Shown piece by piece: positions 48,796 through 58,195 of a stretch of 64,000 bases of DNA. The notes under the pieces were generated by a model, which saw only the letters and a list, made by a program, of their open reading frames with translations, did not search any database and was not told the origin of the DNA. Numbering within the stretch: position 1 is the stretch's first letter; each line of letters begins with the position of its first letter. The position numbers and the translations under genes are program-made. Origin of the DNA: Gremmenia infestans (lineage: Eukaryota > Ascomycota > Leotiomycetes > Helotiales > Hamatocanthoscyphaceae); the NCBI GenBank assembly GCA_032629725.1, contig JAFEVB010000021.1:186001-250000 (forward strand), given 5' to 3'.

Positions 48796-48960
48796 TACTA
48801 TAGGTATTCCAATAGGTGCGAGCGTCCCGCTCAGCGCATTAAGCTTTTCCAGCTGTGCCGCAGCCCAGACAGCGAGCTGCACCATGGCGTCGTTTTTGCC
48901 TTCTCCTGGGAGCTTGACCTCGATGTTGGGTGGTATAGCTTGTGGAGGCAGTAATATCAG
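48790..48960 (-). pseudogene. Truncated PD-(D/E)XK nuclease-like gene fragment
   Basis: The minus strand reads PPNIEVKLPGEGKNDAMVQL, then AVWAAAQLEKL and PIGIPIV, which resembles the core of fungal PD-(D/E)XK nuclease-like proteins (I/V-E-x-K followed by AxxQLxxWxxAxxxxL). IEVK would supply the Glu and Lys of the catalytic signature. An acceptor-like CACAAG precedes the segment. Coding similarity stops at about 48795, where RIP-type DNA starts, so the C-terminal part is lost. No N-terminal exon was found to the right. A gene remnant cut by the retrotransposon block. Confidence 0.6.
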
Positions 48961-49571
48961 GGGGATAAAAAAAGGATATATCCTAAGAATCTGAACCACG
49001 GTGAGAGGGTTATCTAGATTCTGAAATGAGGCCTCAGGTATAGATTACGTAATCAGGCAATAGCCTCGAGAAACCTGTACTTACGCCACACAGGTAACCG
49101 AACCTAAGAATCGAAACTGAGTAAACATAGCGAGCCCGAGTGTGTCGCCACACCGGAGTAATTCCCGGAAGGCAATTTTTCCCTCTCTAAATGTCTTCGA
49201 AATTGTAGATTCGCCTCGTGGCAGGGTACGTCTCGGGACACAGGGACAGATGTTAGAAGGGGATAGATCGTAGGATATCCTCGACGGGATAACGAATCAG
49301 ATATTGTGCGAAAAAATGCTAAAAAGGGTCATTTTGTGTATTTATATAATGTTTTATCAAACTCTCTCTTTTGTGAAAGTATTCTCTATTCATGCAATAT
49401 TTCTATCTTCAATCAATTCTATTCCTTTCGTCTCCAGCTGCAACCTGCTTGCCTGAGAATCTTTCTGTAAAGTACATTTCTGCATTTGAGAATCAATATG
49501 AAGTGGGAGCATATTGTGAGGGATAGGGTATGAAGCTATCTAAGGTAAATTAGCTTGACTTATCCATCTAA
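48961..49571. other. Intergenic stretch without a recognised gene
   Basis: Normal base composition. It should have held the missing N-terminal exons of the nuclease-like gene, but none can be recognised. Confidence 0.4.
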
Positions 49572-49778
49572 TCAAAAGGGTATACTCGCTATTTCCTCCA
49601 TCGATGGCGGCCACCCGAGCCTGTCGACGGATCTATAAGTGGAATACTGTCCATTTTGACGGATGACCAGCGCCACTTCTATACCAGGGAATTTCCCAAG
49701 CTCGTGTATCTTTTTAATGATCGTCTTCTTCCTCTTCCTTATGTTCTCATTTTGCTGCTTTCTACTTCCGTTGGGCAT
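49572..49778 (-). CDS. Small MADS-box-like protein, 68 aa
   Basis: Single exon from ATG 49778. The product reads RKRKKTIIKKIHELGKFPGI followed by EVALVIRQNGQYSTYRSVD and WPPSMEEIA. The pattern of basic helix, KKxxELG, then EVALVI-x-x-x-G-x-x-x-x-Y/F is that of the SRF-type MADS domain, so DNA binding and dimerisation are likely. It lacks the usual first residues (GRxKIxIxxIxN) and any C-terminal activation region. It could be a very short MADS-like factor found in accessory parts of fungal genomes, or a remnant of a longer gene; the frame is open for about 50 codons upstream of the ATG but reads unlike a domain. Confidence 0.6.
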   Translation of the reverse strand: MPNGSRKQQNENIRKRKKTIIKKIHELGKFPGIEVALVIRQNGQYSTYRSVDRLGWPPSMEEIASIPF

Positions 49779-50332
49779 GGTTAGACGCGGAAGTGAAACT
49801 TGCTGCCCTGGACGAAGGAAGATTCTACATTTATATATAAGAGAATCATCCGTTTCTAGGATCCTCACTATTAAGGGTGGGCTTATTGTAGGGGTCCGAG
49901 AATTGGGAGTATGTGCAGTTATTTTTAGCAAATTCCGCTGATCAGGGAACCGTTTTTGAAAATATATTACAATCTAAAGTTGAAGACAGAATTCGATTTA
50001 GGAAAACGAGAAAAATTTTGGCAGTGTAAAGAAAAAAATGCTTCTTTGGAGGGGGGTTTACTATAGGGGGCTAATATGGGGGGGGGGTGGGTTAAAATTC
50101 TTGAAAAGGACGAGGCCTTGGGTGTGTGCCCCCACAATTCTATTTTGGGGGCATATTGAGAACCTACCTACGAACTTTACGCTCTAGGCTCTAGCGACGC
50201 TTCCCCAGAGTTGTTAAACTCCAAGTCGAAGTCCAAAGGGATTGGACAACGTCTTATATGTTGGTGTATGGAACCCCTGGAATGTTGCAATTCAATAAAA
50301 GAGCGATACGATAGTTGTAATTCAAATGTAAA
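49779..50332. other. Intergenic region with a G-run
   Basis: No gene recognised. A run of G with few interruptions lies near 50050-50090 (ggaggggggtt and ggggggggtgggtt), which could form G-quadruplexes on the plus strand. It separates the MADS-like gene from the 3' end of the pseudokinase gene. Confidence 0.45.
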
Positions 50333-51510
50333 CTACAGAGAACAGCTATTCGAAAATTGATGATCCTGAATTATAAGAAATAATGCAATTACGCTCGCGG
50401 TGTATATTTGTAACGCCCACGCATACAGACCTGCGCCAAAGATATTATACCGATGAGTGACTCTTTCTGCCATGGACGGCTCAGGAGTGGATGCTGCGAC
50501 TGTCAGGATAGGCCCCTTAACAGGTAGAGGGACAATGAGAAATAATATACATGGAGCAGCTCCGCCGCAGAGGCGGCAGATGTCGTTGCGGAAAGGAATG
50601 TAACGGCCTTTGAATTTAAAGGCCAACGGTCTAGATTATCGACACCGATAGCCCCATCCTCCTTAACATACTTCTGCATCAATTCCATCGTGATGGACGA
50701 GAGGACCCTGTCATTACGAGGCTTGCCCCTTGGCTGTGATATTACGTGACAACATTCTGAATTTGCTATGAGATCGGATCAGCTCATGCATCCCTCGTAT
50801 TACGAGGGCTACTTACCAATCTTGACATCGCCGTCCGTGTTCAGTAGGATATTCGAGCAAGTGAGAGACCCGTGTTCAAATCCTTCTACGGCGAGGTAAA
50901 CCATGCCGGTCACGACCTGCTGTGATCAGTGCATATTCTTGAATAAACTGCGTAGGTTTACTTGTCCGAGGATGGCCGCGAGTTGTCGCTCGTCAGGATA
51001 AGCAGGCGATCTTACGATCCGCTCGAGGGAGACGGGCATATGCTCGAGGACAATGTAGAGGCCATTGTCGGTTGTGAAAGCTTCAAGAGCGGTGACAATA
51101 TTACGGTGCCGAAGTTGTCGAAACACGTGTAACGTCTTCGCGGCCGCGTGGGTTGCGAATGCTCTTATATGGACGAGCTCAACGGGAGGGGCTTTCCGAA
51201 CAGCTACTTCCCCGGGGCCACCGAGTTCAACGTCGTAGATCTTCTCGTATTTCTCCCAAGGGGATTCCCACGCTGCTCTGAGTTGGAGGGGCCCACTCGT
51301 CGCAGACCTGACAGTCCTTGATTGAGACCCGGTGGAGGCATCTAAGGCATCTTCTCGAGAAACAGCTCTCTTCGTGCTCAAGGCATCGGTTTTGGTGGTT
51401 GAGCCAAGTGAGTCGTACAAGACAGCACGTTCCGTAACCTTGGTTGGCGATTTGGCCCCTGCCAATGCGAGCATATTGATCTGTGTGCGACGGTTATCGG
51501 AGGGACCCAT
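50333..51510 (-). CDS. Predicted protein pseudokinase, divergent partner of the DUF3723 gene
   Basis: Exons 51510-50962, 50916-50817, 50765-50551 and possibly 50515-50333 give up to 348 residues. The kinase fold is recognisable: EVAVRKAPP (strand 3; the usual VAIK Lys position is Arg, with a Lys next to it), RQLRHRNIVTALEAF, LYIVLEHMPVSLERIV, then HGSLTCSN (198-205) where active kinases have HRDLKxxN, so the catalytic Asp is missing. DFG is also absent: after DGDVKI comes ANSECC. TSAASAAELLH fits the final kinase helices. The N-terminal ~85 residues are basic and Ser/Thr-rich. The last intron would be only 35 nt; without it the protein ends 16 residues later at 50503, so the 3' end is uncertain. 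ATG 51510 is chosen because the longer frame starts with TTG. Likely a signalling or binding pseudokinase. Confidence 0.75.
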
Positions 51511-51805
51511 CTTGGGAGTGTGGGTGGGTAATAAAGTTGGGGAAGTCGGTACTGGTGTAAGGTGAGATATATGCGATGAATACCGGGAAGAAAAAGAGGT
51601 CGAACAGCACCGGATAAGAAGCAGGTTGCGTACTCTTGTTGTGTGTGGTTTGGAAGGTACTCGAAGACTCAGATGGGTCGAGACTGCTATTTTAAGGCTT
51701 TGACTCAATTAGAGATGGGGCCTTCGACAGCTCTGCGACCATGGGGATGGAGAATTCGTTGCCGCGTTTGACCAGCTGCTAGATATTCCTGGGCTGTGGG
51801 ACGGC

Positions 51806-54664
51806 ATGAGAATCAGCACGCTGCATAAAATGTTAGATATGAAGTGCGATGAGGTAAGTCTGTTCTCCGTTGGATCGTGTACTGGCTCACGCTACATACA
51901 GGAAGCTTTACACTATCTCGAGTTCATCAGGAAGACCTTCCATAAGATCTTCAACAAGGTTCTCCGTGGAGACCATACTGCCCTTCAGAGGGTGGATCAG
52001 GTCACTGTTAAAGCATTCGAGCTCAAGGCCCCGAGATACTCCAAGCGGGACGCCCAAGTCTTACAAGGGCAGGTGCTGAGTGGCCAGATCTGCAGCTTGT
52101 TCAGCCAACAAGAGCGTGAAGCGATCTGGAGTGAGTTGTGCTCTATCGACTACCTCATCCCTTCGCTCTTCACCTTCTTTGAGGATCTCAAGTACCTCCG
52201 CGCGTGCGCTGACTGTTTGAAGCGGCTAGTAAAGGTATCGCGCAGAGACACAGTCCGCTCGGCCCTACATCGGAAGTTCCCTTATACGGAGGAGGCAGGC
52301 GACGAATACGTCGTTGAGGTTTCCGAGTCCACTTTCGTGGACAGATCAGGACGAGTTGTGGATCGCTTTGACTTAGGATATCGGCACTTATGGCTCTTTG
52401 CGATGCGGCATTACCCGGAGATGCCGACGGACGCAAAGAAGAAGAGCAAAGACCTGCTCGCCAAAGCTGGAGTCCAGAGAGCGGACGAGGAGGTCTTATC
52501 AAGAGCAGCGAATCTAGCAGTCCGGGTAGGATTTGTGTCCGATGAGATCCAAGCCTTGCAGCAACGGTCGTCGGATATGGAGATTGCGCGCAACGCTCTG
52601 CTCAAGGCTCGGAAGCCCGACCGCTACCAGTACAACCAGACCGTCTTGGAAGCCAATGTAGCGCAAATCGTGAGGTTGTTTACGACAGCTACTCAGCTTC
52701 CTTCTGAGTATTCGAGCCCAGATCTCGTTTGTGGCAATCCTGATGCGGCAGGAAATCGATGCGGGTTTCCAGACGAGGATGCTCAGCAACAGGACAGCAG
52801 GCACCTCTTTATACCACACCTACATGCTGAGAGCGAGGAGGAGGGCGAGCAGATCACGTCATTCTTTGTGCGTCGATGTGTCTACTTGGCCTTTTTTGGT
52901 AAATCGGCGGATCTCGGCATGGATAGTAGTCCTGATCTCTTCCTGTCCCCGGCGCGTCGGCCTCAACGAACTGGATTGTCAGTATCTCAAGGATCGGAAA
53001 TAGATGCAATCGAGCGGTCTAGGCGGCAGAGGCTCGAGCGTGAGGAATTAGATAGGGCGGAGGCGGAACGGCGGGAACAGGAGAGACTGGAGCAAGAGGG
53101 ATTAGAGCGGGAGAGGTTGGAACATGAGAGACTTGAGCGCGAGGACTATGAACGGCGGGAACAAGAGCGGCAAGCGAAAGAGAGGCTGGAGCAGGAGAGA
53201 CTGGTACAAGAGAGGCTAGAGCGGGAGAGGCTTGAGCATGAGAGGCTGGAACAGGAGAGACTGGTGCAAGAGAGGTTACAGCGGGAGAGGCTTGAGCTTG
53301 AAAAGCGTGAACAAGAGAGACTTGCGCAAGAGCGACTAGATCGAGAGGAGTATCAACAGCATGAACGAGAGCAGCAAGCCCAAGAGGAAATGGAACGACG
53401 GAGGCTGGAGTGGGAGCAGTTGCAAGAGAGGCTGGCACAAAATCTACGCGAGCAAGAGCAATCAGAACAACAGAAGCAGGAGCAAAAGAAGCTGGAACAA
53501 CAAAAGCAGGAACAGGAGAAGCAAGAACAAGAGAGGCGGGAGGCGGAGGGGCACCGACAAGCAACACGGGAACAAGGGAGGCGGGAACAAGAGGCACGGG
53601 TTCAAGGGAAGACGCTCAAAGATTTCGAGCGAACAAAAAATCGTCATACACAAATTGATATGGAGAGTGTTATCTCTGGTGCTACTGGAAATCAGGGGGG
53701 TCTCTCTGTTGCTAACCACCCACAAGAACGTCAACATTCTGTAGGGCAGGAGATTATAAGCTCTACTTTGCAACTAGGTCAAGAATTAACGACAGCGGAC
53801 CCCAATCCAGACACTGCTCGCAATCCACAAAACCCAGTAAATGATCAAACCAGCGGGCGACATGAGAGGTTGGAGAGAGAGATATTGGAGCGAGAAAAGC
53901 AGGGACAAGAAAGACTGGAGCAGGAGAGGTTGGAGCAGGAGAGACTAGAGCGGGATAAACTAGAGCAGGAGAGATTAGAGAAAGAGAGACTAGAGCGGGA
54001 GAGGTTGGAGCGGGAGAGATTAGAGCAGGAGAGGTTGGAGCAGGAAAGACTACAGCAGGAGAAGTTAAAACGGGAGAAATTGCAAAAAAGGTTTGCACGA
54101 AAGCAAGAACAAAAAAAGCAAGAACAGGAACAAAAGAAACAGGAACAAGAACAGCAGCAGCGACAAGAGAGGCGGGAACAAGGGAGGTGGGAACAGAGGA
54201 AGACAATCGAGTCAGAGAAAGAACTCAAAGCAGCAGAAACTATTGCACCAAGATCCAGGAGGTGGCAGGTAAGGTTATACTCTCTATTATTCACATCAGC
54301 GAGCTTACTTCTGCAGAGTCCTACTCTGCTAGCTCCGACACCGGACTCCATCTGGGTCACATTCAAGGTTCGGGAACGAGGCGTTTGGAGGACCGCTCAA
54401 CAACTCCATGTTTATTCCTCTGATCCATCCGAGGTCGAGCGAATAGCTGTGAAATACATGAGGAAGAAAGAACAGATGCGGTTATATGATACTGACTTGA
54501 ATATTCTGACCCCACAAATGTGTTTCCAAGCTGCGATTGCCAACAGAAAGAATATACTACTTTTGATTCCGGAGAGGGATATCGATATCAATGAGGAGCT
54601 GGAGGCTTCTGTCTCTCAACTATTGTCTGAGCCAGACTCGCAAATAGATAATAGCATCGAGTAA
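51806..54664 (+). CDS. DUF3723 protein with two long ER/K-type charged helices
   Basis: Exons 51806-51853, 51902-54268 and 54317-54664 give 920 residues. Both introns are 48 nt, begin GTAAG and lack in-frame stops, so unspliced RNA would also be readable. The N-terminal ~380 residues match my memory of the DUF3723 family (LDMKCDE|EALHYLEF, LFSQQEREAIW, IDYLIPSLFTFFEDLKYL, VYLAFFGKS). Residues ~389-583 and ~669-792 are Glu/Arg/Leu/Gln repeats (LEQERLERERL type), predicted as long single helices or coiled coils. The C-terminal 110 residues form a separate conserved-looking domain (LHVYSSDPSEVERIAVKYM, LRLYDTDLNILTPQMCFQAA-like). Family-like sequence continues upstream of the ATG in frame (DHGDGEFVAAFDQLLDIPGLW) until a TAG near 51711, so the gene may have lost an N-terminal part or have an unseen 5' exon. 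Function unknown. Confidence 0.75.
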   Translation: MRISTLHKMLDMKCDEVSLFSVGSCTGSRYIQEALHYLEFIRKTFHKIFNKVLRGDHTALQRVDQVTVKAFELKAPRYSKRDAQVLQGQVLSGQICSLFSQQEREAIWSELCSIDYLIPSLFTFFEDLKYLRACADCLKRLVKVSRRDTVRSALHRKFPYTEEAGDEYVVEVSESTFVDRSGRVVDRFDLGYRHLWLFAMRHYPEMPTDAKKKSKDLLAKAGVQRADEEVLSRAANLAVRVGFVSDEIQALQQRSSDMEIARNALLKARKPDRYQYNQTVLEANVAQIVRLFTTATQLPSEYSSPDLVCGNPDAAGNRCGFPDEDAQQQDSRHLFIPHLHAESEEEGEQITSFFVRRCVYLAFFGKSADLGMDSSPDLFLSPARRPQRTGLSVSQGSEIDAIERSRRQRLEREELDRAEAERREQERLEQEGLERERLEHERLEREDYERREQERQAKERLEQERLVQERLERERLEHERLEQERLVQERLQRERLELEKREQERLAQERLDREEYQQHEREQQAQEEMERRRLEWEQLQERLAQNLREQEQSEQQKQEQKKLEQQKQEQEKQEQERREAEGHRQATREQGRREQEARVQGKTLKDFERTKNRHTQIDMESVISGATGNQGGLSVANHPQERQHSVGQEIISSTLQLGQELTTADPNPDTARNPQNPVNDQTSGRHERLEREILEREKQGQERLEQERLEQERLERDKLEQERLEKERLERERLERERLEQERLEQERLQQEKLKREKLQKRFARKQEQKKQEQEQKKQEQEQQQRQERREQGRWEQRKTIESEKELKAAETIAPRSRRWQVRLYSLLFTSASLLLQSPTLLAPTPDSIWVTFKVRERGVWRTAQQLHVYSSDPSEVERIAVKYMRKKEQMRLYDTDLNILTPQMCFQAAIANRKNILLLIPERDIDINEELEASVSQLLSEPDSQIDNSIE
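53020..53600 (+). repeat. Imperfect 18-bp tandem repeat array 1 (ERLEQE-type codons)
   Basis: Runs of gagaggctggagcaggag-type units (with agactggtgcaa variants) inside the DUF3723 gene. The period is mostly six codons and encodes alternating acidic and basic residues. Because the array lacks stops on the other strand, it generates long antisense open frames that are not genes. Confidence 0.85.
53860..54240 (+). repeat. Imperfect 18-bp tandem repeat array 2
   Basis: A second, more regular run of gagaggttggagcaggag-type units, grading into Lys/Gln-rich codons. It is separated from array 1 by about 260 bp of non-repetitive coding sequence. Confidence 0.85.
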
Positions 54665-54995
54665 GGATATCGGTGACATTAGTGGCAGACACCTTTCAAG
54701 GCCGGCGGGACAAAAACAAGAAGATGAGTAGCTGTATAAGTCATACTTCAAACTTAAGACTGCTTGGGATGATAGTATAGACAAGTGCCAGGGGACAAAA
54801 ACAGGAGGTAGATGTAAGCTTGCTAATCTATTTGCTTGTCTGTTGAAAATATACGACACGGAATTCTGCGTCGGCCGAGACTATCGTGTGTTGCTGCTGC
54901 ATAAATAATATCCTGAATCCCAAACCAAAATGTAATAACAGGCAGCACACATGCATCGTCAATCTCTGGGCCGGACCATTTGGAAAAGCCATGCC
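54665..54995. other. Convergent 3' flanks
   Basis: Short interval between the stop codons of the DUF3723 gene (plus) and the Ulp1-like gene (minus). Nothing else seen. Confidence 0.5.
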
Positions 54996-57900
54996 CTAAG
55001 ACACCGCCTGGGAACCCTCCATGATCTTCCGGAGTCTTTTGGAGTTGCGACTAGGCGGGAGACGCCCTTCTCTTTTGCGTTTCTGGGGAAGAGGTGGCTG
55101 GAGAGCACCATTCTGAAGGAACATCTGACAATCCCCAACCACTTCCTTGATTACCCGCTCTGGATCCACCTCATCGTCCCAACTGCCAACGGAGAGGCCC
55201 ATCATTCGCCGCTTCGCATTGCGGATCACCATTAAGCCGCAACTCCATCCGTTTTTCTGCTGGGGAGTAGGCTGCCAGCCTGATTAGCATGCGGCAGTGT
55301 CGAAGGCTATTTACGTACCACTTCCGTATATCTGAACCCCAAGTGCTTGAATTCCGCCTGTGACGGGTGAGCTTTGCTTTGAGAGTCTGTCCCAGTCCAC
55401 TTACCTCGACCTCTCGTCTGACCAATGTTGATTTTGTTTTTTTACGGATAATCCCGTCGCTGGCTAGCGAGTCATAATGATATATCATCTTCGTTTGTTC
55501 ATTGATTTCGAGCAAGGTGAAATGGTTAGCGTTCACATTCAACGGGCACACGTACACCTGGGAGCCTTCGGGAGCGTTCTTGCCTTCACCCCTGCCGTCG
55601 ATCTTCTTTCTCCAGCCGCGGAAGGGGTTCGAGAGAGGCGTGACCTTGCCGTTTGCATCTTTCTCGTGGAGTGGGACACTCATACCGAGTCTCACAAACA
55701 CAGGCCTATCGGCCATTTCTAAAGCGGCTGCAATATCCCAACAATTGAGCCACTGCCTGGAGCGGAGCCTGTCGAACATGCTGCATGAAAGTTCAGCTGC
55801 GCCATTCACCCGAACGGAATCGTTCTCGTTCAGCATGTGCTCATCAAGAACGCGGCCGATGCCTGCGACGACCCGTTGAACGTTAGTGTCCAGGCAGCTT
55901 TGCGGTACCAATTCCTGTGGTAGCGTTAGCAGATGCGTCCCAACTCCAATCGGGGACCTGCTTACGTTCTCGAGCCCGTACTCAGCCCAGAGGCCGAAGA
56001 TTTCTTCTGATGGTATAAGAGAGTGTGACTCTAATGAGTCAAGGAAGCGAGAGAGGTTTGGCCGCCCCTCTTTCGCCAATAATTCTACCTGCTCGTCGAG
56101 GAGAGAAAGCAACTCCATTCTTTGCCGATCGGCCTGAAATGGCGCAGCGACCTTGTCGATATTTTCTTTGCTCGCTTTCGCATAGCTCCTAGTGACGCAG
56201 TCAATAACTGTCATGATATATGTACCACAAACATACCATATATCTGGATCGAAGAGAATTCCCAGATTGGTTATCTCGATCAATCTACGCAAGATCCGCC
56301 CTCGATGGAAAATTTTGTGGAGTTTCTTCCTTCTTGTATCAAAAATCCTCTTTTGGGTATTGGCCGAATTCGGTGACGAGGCAAGATCTGTACAGACTTC
56401 GGAAGCGAATCTTCCCGCATTTTCTGTTGCTGGGGGATCACACCCCTCCAAATATCTATCCAAAACCACGCTAGCCAGTCGTTTTCGCGGCGTTCCCCGC
56501 TTCGTTGGGGGCGGCGCCTTCTCTGCTTGTTCGAGCTCGGTATCATACCACTCGGAAGCGCCTATCCACTCGATCATATTAAGGATAGTTGCTTTTTTTA
56601 AACGCGCGTGACCTGCTTCGAGCATGCGGATCCACATGGAGGCTGACCAAGTGGTCGAGCTGCTCGCGGTCCATATAGAACCTGGCCGTTCCGCCGTTGT
56701 CGTAGCTGGTGTTCGGCTAGGTAGTAACGTCCAGAGGATTTGTGAATGAACCTCCGCGGGCACTTCCGGACGCTTGCTCATCTGGGAAATGATATGGACC
56801 GCCTTGGCGACCACGTCGGCGAATGCGGATGTTTCTCCAGGTGGGGATGGGGGTGGTAAGATTGGGAGATCTGGAGCCAGAAGTGGTTGCTGTTCCGTGC
56901 TAGATGGAGACGGTAGAATCTGCTCGGGCAAGGTCCTTTCCACCTTGTCTGGTGGGGAGACGGTCCGGTTGTCTTCAGTCAGAGGTGAGAAAACTTCTCC
57001 GCTGATGGGAGGCGTAAATAAGGCCGTATATGGTGTAGCAGTTTCATCGTCGGAGAGAGGCGATTTGAGTTCTTTGTTAACTTGCTGCATGGGTGTAGAG
57101 GGAGCCGGGTCCGGTAAGGGAGCTTCTTCCGGCTTTGTCTCGCGTGGCACGGAGGAAGTTATAGTAGCTTGATCGTCGATTGCCGGCAAGGCTGTTTCTT
57201 GCTTCTCTGTTCCGCTGGGCGAGGGAGGGTGGACTGTATCCTCCGCCGCCTCGTCTAGGGCCCCGGATGGCCTTTTGCGGACGCCGTGCATCTTGGCACT
57301 GTTGCTGCTGTGCATAGCCTTCATTTGATGCATCGTGGACTCGCGGCCCATGGTTTGCATGGAGTGGCCGTGGGCAGAGGACGGGCCTTGCACTCCTTCT
57401 TGAGAAGCTCCTTCTGCAACGATCTCCGGAATGATTCCCTCATATTTCGGAAGGGATTTTTTTGTCGCAAGGCAGTTGTTGCTTTCGTTTATGGTCTTGT
57501 TGTGACTGGATTGGCAAACGACCGATTCGTCTTTAACCAAGGAACTGATGCCGGAAACTCCATATAAATCATCAGCCCTATTTTCGGGAATATTCGGCTG
57601 AACTCGAGAGAACCTGGGAAGCCGATAAGTGCGGTCGGATGGCTTCCTCCTCGAGGATCCTGTGGAAATGGTGCTTGCACTACGTTTTTGGGAACCTTGA
57701 ACCTCATGTCGAGAAACGGCCTTCGAGTGGTTGAGTATTTCCTGAACAAGATATTGCGCTACAGACGGTGCTTTCACGCACAAATCCCCCACAAATGTCG
57801 AGAGCTAGGATGGCAATCAGCTTCCCGAATAAACAGCGCAAGAGCCCTCAACTTACCTCTGACTGGAGTTTGATTTCCTGTAAAACATCTGAGCTTACTA

Positions 57901-58195
57901 TAGAAACAAACTGTCCAAACAAGTATACAGGATCTTCGATCACCTTGACGGTCTCATTCAGCCAAGTAGAGCTTGGTAGGTCCTTGATATCCATCTCAGC
58001 GATATCTAACCAAGATTCAGCCGATGAATCGCTCGCGTCCATAGTAAGTGTTTTGGATAAGGAAGATTGTGCTTGGGCTGAAGAGAATGGTTGAGGCACG
58101 GCCACTGGGGTGTGCCTGATGTTAAGTACTCGAGCCCTCCAGCTGGACCTGGCCTGGTGTGGCCCATGCCTCAACGCATCTCGGACATAATGCAT
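54996..58195 (-). CDS. Ulp1-type (C48) cysteine protease with a long N-terminal region
   Basis: Predicted SUMO/ubiquitin-like protease-family protein of 1,017 residues. Exons 58195-57857, 57804-55405, 55357-55319 (13 codons) and 55271-54996 all join in phase 0. The catalytic set is complete: His874 in NANHFTLLEI, Asp891 in YHYDSLAS, Gln931 and Cys937 in PTPQQKNGWSCGLMVIR. The order and spacing are those of Ulp1 peptidases. Skipping the 13-codon exon or reading through the introns destroys the Cys motif, which is why the gene looks truncated in a plain frame. The first ~340 residues are Ser/Pro-rich and disordered; 340-830 contain helical segments with no domain I know. It is tail-to-tail with the DUF3723 gene. 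The substrate is unknown; in fungi such large Ulp1-like genes also occur in mobile or repeated regions. Confidence 0.82.

Noticed and set aside
53019..54366. Long minus-strand open frames of 192, 147 and 173 codons (Pro/Ala/Ser- or Cys/Ser-rich)
   Set aside because: They are reverse complements of the tandem repeat codons in the DUF3723 gene; repeats lacking stops create them automatically.
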